A DNA stretch of 6,338 nucleotides from Euryarchaeota archaeon UBA91 (lineage in GTDB: Archaea > Thermoplasmatota > Poseidoniia > Poseidoniales > Poseidoniaceae), in contig DAMU01000026.1 of assembly GCA_002499705.1 (NCBI GenBank), positions 10,581-16,918 on the forward strand, written 5' to 3'. Below, piece after piece: positions 3,501-6,338 of this stretch. The position numbers were made by a program, and so were the translations under genes. Positions within the stretch are counted from its first letter, which is position 1. Each line of letters opens with the position of its first letter. Below the pieces are notes generated by a model that was not told the DNA's origin, made no database searches, and was given only the letters and a program-made list of their open reading frames with translations.

Positions 3501-6338
3501 TTGTGTCGAATAACTCAAATTTACCATTATCGAGCCTTGTGAGGTTTCAACGTGGAGTGGAATGTCAAGAAGAGATGCTTGAGATTGATTGTACGCATCG
3601 TCTAGAAGAGAATTCAGAGTTTGGTGTGTAAGCAGGCTGGTGATGGTTTGATGGTGAGGGATAAACTGCAATTGACTGAACGAGCCTGAGAAATTTCCAT
3701 TGAACTGCAATTGAATTACGCACGCATCAAGATGAGTGGTTATCTGAGATTGGTGAACACAAGAACCCGTTGATTGTATTCTTTGAGATTGTGGAGTCAA
3801 TACCGGCTCAAAGTGTTCACCTTGTGCAAACGGCGCACTACGTATCCAACCTGTTGAGCCATCGGTCTGAGCTGTTATCAAGAAACTGAAATCATAGGAT
3901 GAAACACTTTGTTCACTTCGAGGGATTAGCACGGTTAGATTGGCGATTGAAGAAGCTCCTGATGAATTAAAATGAAGCGATTGTAAACCATAGACTGTAT
4001 TTGAATCGAGGGTTTCAAGACTGAAAAAGTTACGATTCATACCAAATTCGTGACTTGCGTTGGCTTCAGGCCATGCGAAGATTTCTGTTTGCTCTAACCC
4101 AAGTGTGACTTTCGGCTGGAGAGGTGCAGTGGCACAAATTGGCTCAAAAGTAAAGCCTGTGATTGAATCAGAAGGGAACCAAGTCAAGGAGAAATCTGTG
4201 GAAAGTTGTGGTTGTCCTTGACGTTCTATGGTTTGAGTCAATGTTGGTTTGTATGCATCATCCCAGTGACTAGAAACTACTGCATATTGGCTGTGTGATG
4301 CGGTAAGGTTTCCTCCAATTGTTTGAAAGTCTGCTTTTTGAAACGGGCAAACGGCATTTGTAGCCCATAAAAGCGAAACGAGATTAGTGGTTGCAGTGGA
4401 TACGATAGCGTCATCTGAGTTGACTTCAAGGTCGTGAAGATTTGAACCGCTGTAATCGCCAAGATGGAGAAGATGGTATGCGTCGAAAAAGGTCATTGTA
4501 CCGATAGATAATCGCTCAATATGCGGTGTGACCAGTCGGTCATGACTTGTGAGATGTGCGCGAACCTGAAGATTTGGGTATTGAAGCACATCAAGTGGTA
4601 AATCAAGTGGAAGGGTTTGGTTTTGATATCCAATGATAGGTGAACCATTGCCATCAAGAATATCAAAGCGTACGGTCGTGTTTTCAGGCTCATAGACAAA
4701 ACCATCCAATTGACCCCACCCAAAGTGCGAGTCAGGGGTTAACACCTCTGAAACCCAAGTTCCCGCAGGTTCATAGACATCAATTTCAATCCCTGCATCG
4801 TCGATATACCAACCGTCTAACTCAATCAATTGGTCTGAAAAGAAACTGAATTTCGCACGAACTGTTTGACCCGTAAGATTCGATAAATCAAATTCTTTGA
4901 GATCGAATCCTCGTTGCACATTATGACAACCTCCTATCACTCGTGACCCGTCGAATATCCCCTCATTGTGGAACGGCGAGAAACTGTTCACCGTCGATAA
5001 CTGGTCGTGGAAAGTACCGAGCGTTGGAGGAATGAACCACCATGATTCTCCACCGTCTGTTGAAAGTGAGACGGTACCGCCATCCCAGTTGGCTTCCGTA
5101 CAAATCCAACTTCGGAATGTCAGTCGTGATGTTGCGTTTTCAGGAATGAAATATTCCGGAGAATACAAATCTGTCCACATATCGCTTCTGTATTCATCAT
5201 CCAGATAGATTCCAGCCCCATTCAATCCTGAATGCCACACACCTGGACCAAAGCCTGAGGAATTGCTGGTCGGGCCTACTTCCCATCGTCGATTTGATTG
5301 AGCCCACAAGGACCATCCTGCAGGCAACTCATTTCCAGAATCGAAATCAAAAGTGCGGGTTTGTGCCAAATTGTGACCCAATTGAGTGTTCCATTGCCAT
5401 TCATTGGGTCCTGCTGGGGTTTCTAACCATCCATCGCTCGAACCGTTCTGACCTGATGGCAGATTTGAGAAGTTTTTCAAACGGTAGATGACTTCTGAAG
5501 ACGTACCTCGTTCAATCCATACACTCAAATCATCAATTGCTATTCCTTCCCAACTTGAAGAAGCTGTTCCACCAAAATTAACTTGAGCATTTGTTTCAAC
5601 ATTGAATCGAAGAAGAGCATGGCTGGCATTTGGATGTGCTGTATTCGTCCAAGGAAGTGAATAATGAATCGGGCACCATTCTCCCATCGAATCTCCACCA
5701 TTGAACCAAGCCCCGTTACATACTGCACCCATTGACGGATGGCCGGGATATGTCGATATTGGTGAGTAAGTCGAACCATTGTCAAGTGAAAGCCATGCGG
5801 TGAGATAATCACTTGCCCCCCCTTGAATATCCCAGTTTACCCAAAGTTCTAGTTCGACATTTTGCCCAGTAAAATTAGCCAAGTCGAGTGGAAATACCAA
5901 ATCTCCATACGCATTCGGTGCGTAATCACCAGACATGTTTCCATGGAACCATGAACCAAAATCATCGCCTTGGTTGTGGAGTTTAAACTCGTCAATAAAC
6001 CATCCACCTCGACTTCCGATGCTTGAACTGGTTTGGAAACAAAGACGGAACTGAACAGTATCTTGCATATCAGTGACGTACGTATCCAATTGGAATTGAG
6101 ATGTCGTCCATGCACTCTGCTCACCGTTCCATACCGTCAAAGGAGAATGGTTCAATTGAGCTGTCGATGAATATCCATCAACGGGAGAGAGCAAGCCCCA
6201 ACTTCCATTTGTATGCCGGATTTCAACCCACGCTGCATCGTGGTCATGAAGGGCGGTCCAGTGCTCGAAAGTGAGCGTGTAATTGTTCACAAAGACTGGC
6301 GTTTCAACTGCAGGTGAGCGCAGGCATCCATCCATCTC
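531..6338 (-). CDS. giant multidomain surface protein with C-terminal membrane anchor (5' end outside window)
   Basis: At least 1,934 codons are open, ending at TAG 531-533. The first ATG, at 6335-6333, is unlikely to be the start: the frame is open through the window edge, no signal peptide follows, and the sequence begins inside a domain. Residue numbers count from that ATG. Visible in order: three MAM/jelly-roll-like modules (about 1-123, 124-276 and 325-522); a beta-sandwich-like segment at 532-612; an unrecognised beta-rich region at 613-1095; a transthyretin-like segment at about 1129-1215; Ig-like segments at about 1245-1765, including an EF-hand-like loop at 1300-1311; a CARDB-like domain at about 1766-1865; a transmembrane helix at about 1873-1896; then RRR and a 38-residue cytoplasmic tail ending in MPPPRPKDLVDLSQEE. 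There are 15 cysteines, mostly in spaced pairs, and about 37 N-X-S/T sequons, all before the helix. No protease, hydrolase or sortase motif was seen. A cell-surface adhesin or ligand-binding role is inference; the membrane anchoring is well supported. Confidence 0.
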   Translation of the reverse strand, partial: EMDGCLRSPAVETPVFVNNYTLTFEHWTALHDHDAAWVEIRHTNGSWGLLSPVDGYSSTAQLNHSPLTVWNGEQSAWTTSQFQLDTYVTDMQDTVQFRLCFQTSSSIGSRGGWFIDEFKLHNQGDDFGSWFHGNMSGDYAPNAYGDLVFPLDLANFTGQNVELELWVNWDIQGGASDYLTAWLSLDNGSTYSPISTYPGHPSMGAVCNGAWFNGGDSMGEWCPIHYSLPWTNTAHPNASHALLRFNVETNAQVNFGGTASSSWEGIAIDDLSVWIERGTSSEVIYRLKNFSNLPSGQNGSSDGWLETPAGPNEWQWNTQLGHNLAQTRTFDFDSGNELPAGWSLWAQSNRRWEVGPTSNSSGFGPGVWHSGLNGAGIYLDDEYRSDMWTDLYSPEYFIPENATSRLTFRSWICTEANWDGGTVSLSTDGGESWWFIPPTLGTFHDQLSTVNSFSPFHNEGIFDGSRVIGGCHNVQRGFDLKEFDLSNLTGQTVRAKFSFFSDQLIELDGWYIDDAGIEIDVYEPAGTWVSEVLTPDSHFGWGQLDGFVYEPENTTVRFDILDGNGSPIIGYQNQTLPLDLPLDVLQYPNLQVRAHLTSHDRLVTPHIERLSIGTMTFFDAYHLLHLGDYSGSNLHDLEVNSDDAIVSTATTNLVSLLWATNAVCPFQKADFQTIGGNLTASHSQYAVVSSHWDDAYKPTLTQTIERQGQPQLSTDFSLTWFPSDSITGFTFEPICATAPLQPKVTLGLEQTEIFAWPEANASHEFGMNRNFFSLETLDSNTVYGLQSLHFNSSGASSIANLTVLIPRSEQSVSSYDFSFLITAQTDGSTGWIRSAPFAQGEHFEPVLTPQSQRIQSTGSCVHQSQITTHLDACVIQLQFNGNFSGSFSQLQFIPHHQTITSLLTHQTLNSLLDDAYNQSQASLLDIPLHVETSQGSIMVNLSYSTQTKLVDRILPPVHTRWLPKQTVVFETQHWRGDAHSLQWDAPDLSSIHFTLSSTHSYDGRLAEVEAYNLDSTPQFRQLSGVGLASLVENQSSVVCTMNTCSVTWAFMSHWLMDDVDDLHLLAKGIDVDGFSTGPSHLYRQTFFNEIENDLEVIDFNVIDDENRVLSDWSNPQWPFHLNASQSMQATGKVRFEGVLDAYAGIGDAQIRIDATAVPPVNLSGGPDQWPEQAVDWSMSWYAEIDSNGAFSVALHAPDNTDSLPSNTRILLSPHLERSGPVTENTVTSLDQTSASQNIPFLFDKIQPSTASLLILDSGGYAPADGHIWTAQQDVALRLMLQDPEGLSNSIEFHYWLEASNDINANGVMELDEYSHQTVTFNSGLTMAEIDLPLLSWQDILPAGRPSGVASVFVEGFDLAGNPLVGGGAFGADFDLASFQVQQRFDTLIDTESLNFDLYNSSLLTGNEHQFSFTLTDGNGLESLDFIELALLSREEKNSCALRYEPRFEQVLWDEACFEVSPTVQVTKTPLQAEWQIVFDFRIAWNVANASTLSGTPSLKVYDEGQNLGLGLSRLTVFDWTLSNELSLGPLDISDQTLPYGTVSGSEIWVHSDDFLHLETHLYHANTTILAQMLPSSVYLQVFLTDGERSVQHNLSFSENGTVSTLIHLDASILKHRHATMDLEVIGIPNFSSLQVFDITFDNDAPLLSLPPGLLSMVESNALTEQEIIAITSDEVGMNLTSLRMHWYFTRAGIEIENTAGSAPIGYLNGSGPTYTFSSIVNLQPLNESLILKNDRMVVWFSGQDMSGRQLSGSGTEMSPLTSMLKWIAFEPQFEDMAVTPRQPQLGEEFTLFVRVSNIGVLSGNITVECHDDLGRLLVTNSSQIEGGSWVDFEWQIEAWKTGRLGLTVKLVNYTGDVPVIVADVQSTDEQNGQMVSTLGFAGLIFILSGGVLIASILRRREKNNQFTTEQVHFAMDQRSMPPPRPKDLVDLSQEE
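534..719 (-). other. C-terminal transmembrane helix and cytoplasmic tail of the giant protein
   Basis: Residues 1873-1896 are an uninterrupted hydrophobic stretch (MVSTLGFAGLIFILSGGVLI, then ASIL). The preceding segment is acidic and polar, and the helix is followed directly by RRR (1897-1899) and a polar tail. By the positive-inside rule this gives an extracellular N-terminal bulk and a 38-residue cytoplasmic tail. The tail contains a PPPRP motif and an acidic end. No LPxTG or PGF-CTERM sorting motif is present, so the protein is membrane-anchored directly. Confidence 0.
741..1040 (-). other. CARDB-like membrane-proximal domain of the giant protein
   Basis: Residues 1766-1865 contain the series of strands DMAVTPRQPQLGEEFTLFVR, VSNIGVLSGNITVEC, QIEGGSWVDFEWQIEAW and GLTVKLVNYTG. 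The 'P..GE.F.L.V.V.N.G' opening and the 'G....F.W....' strand are typical of CARDB domains (cell-adhesion-related domain in bacteria and archaea), which often sit just outside the membrane anchor. The single unpaired cysteine of the protein (C1808) lies here. Confidence 0.
2403..2438 (-). other. EF-hand-like calcium-binding loop in the giant protein
   Basis: Residues 1300-1311 read DINANGVMELDE. They match the 12-residue EF-hand loop plan: D at position 1, N at 3, N at 5, G at 6, a hydrophobic residue at 8 and E at 12. The loop lies between two strands of an Ig-like segment (FHYWLEAS before, TVTFNSG after) rather than between helices. It is probably a calcium-stabilised loop of an extracellular beta domain and not a classical EF-hand pair. 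Confidence 0.
2691..2951 (-). other. transthyretin / carboxypeptidase-regulatory-like segment of the giant protein
   Basis: Residues 1129-1215 include TGKVRFEGVLDAYAGIGDAQ, then IRIDATAVPP, WSMSWYAEIDSNGAFSVALHAPD and TRILLSPHLE. A strand ending in 'G.V.FEG', a variable middle and a 'D.NGAFSV.L.AP' strand match the general pattern of transthyretin-like beta-sandwich repeats common in archaeal and bacterial surface proteins. This is pattern reading only, and another Ig-like fold would fit. Confidence 0.
4500..4742 (-). other. fourth beta-sandwich-like segment of the giant protein
   Basis: Residues 532-612 follow the third module. They have the pattern HFGWGQLDG, VRFDILDGNGSPIIGY, LPLDLPLDV, YPNLQVRAHLTSHD and TPHIERLSIG. 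This resembles accessory beta-sandwich domains in secreted multidomain proteins, where an 'ILDGNG' strand is followed by 'YPxLxxRAxL' and 'TPxLxxxxV'. The family name is not certain; the role is presumably structural or ligand-binding. Confidence 0.
4770..6335 (-). other. three tandem MAM / choice-of-anchor J-like modules of the giant protein
   Basis: Residues 1-522 show the same plan three times. Each module opens with a beta-strand pair (SPAV..YTLTFEHW, DLVFPLDL..VELELWVNWD, SPEYF..SRLTFRSW). Each continues with a strand carrying a small acidic turn (WVEIRHTNGSW, AWLSLDNGSTY, VSLSTDGGESWW). Each closes with a G-W/I-x-I-D-D/E motif (GWFIDEFKL 111-119, GIAIDDLSVW 264-273, GWYIDDAGIEI 508-518). 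This closing motif is typical of jelly-roll domains in secreted proteins such as immune-inhibitor-A-like and choice-of-anchor J proteins. Module 3 also keeps the usual N-terminal part (FDFDSGNELPAGWS, then GIYLDDEY). Module 1 lacks that part because the window ends there. Confidence 0.

Noticed and set aside
6333..6335. ATG near the right edge as the start of the giant gene
   Set aside because: The frame stays open to base 6338, no signal peptide follows, and residue 4 onward is already inside a module whose first half is missing, so the true start is outside the window.
534..6338. CRISPR array, insertion sequence or DNA-level tandem repeats within the giant gene
   Set aside because: No regularly spaced repeated DNA, terminal inverted repeats or transposase motif was seen; the repeats exist only at the protein level.

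Overview
The window looks archaeal and most likely comes from a marine planktonic euryarchaeon of the Poseidoniales (Marine Group II) type. This placement is inference. It rests on an archaeal-style HAD phosphatase, a tRNA gene without an encoded CCA end, T-tract terminators, and a very large secreted beta-sandwich protein held by one C-terminal membrane helix with a short proline-rich cytoplasmic tail. No marker gene in the window proves the taxonomy.

Layout. Bases 1-273 (+) hold the last 90 codons of a HAD-superfamily phosphatase, probably of the archaeal phosphoglycolate phosphatase type; its N-terminus lies outside the window. Bases 274-416 are intergenic and carry two T-rich tracts on the minus strand. 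Bases 417-498 (-) hold a complete tRNA-Leu with anticodon CAA. A further 32 bases separate the tRNA from the stop codon (531-533) of a giant minus-strand gene, which fills the rest of the window and runs off its right edge (at least 1,934 residues).

The giant protein can be read as a chain of extracellular beta-rich domains. Three tandem MAM/jelly-roll-like (choice-of-anchor J-like) modules are followed by another beta-sandwich and a long unrecognised middle. Then come Ig-like or transthyretin-like segments, one with a good EF-hand-like calcium loop, a CARDB-like membrane-proximal domain, a transmembrane helix, and a 38-residue cytoplasmic tail. Spaced cysteine pairs and about 37 N-glycosylation sequons, all outside the tail, fit a surface location. 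No catalytic motif is evident, so adhesion or ligand binding is the best guess.

The most unusual non-coding signal is a 13-bp inverted repeat with one bulge. It flanks the tRNA, and its upstream arm begins exactly at the stop codon of the giant gene. In a minus-strand transcript the two arms could pair and enclose the whole tRNA. The giant gene and the tRNA are co-oriented and close, so they may share a transcript. The phosphatase gene converges on them, and no metabolic link between the three genes is apparent.

[Form note: the original answer gave no confidence values; the 0 in each feature is a placeholder required by the schema, not an estimate.]
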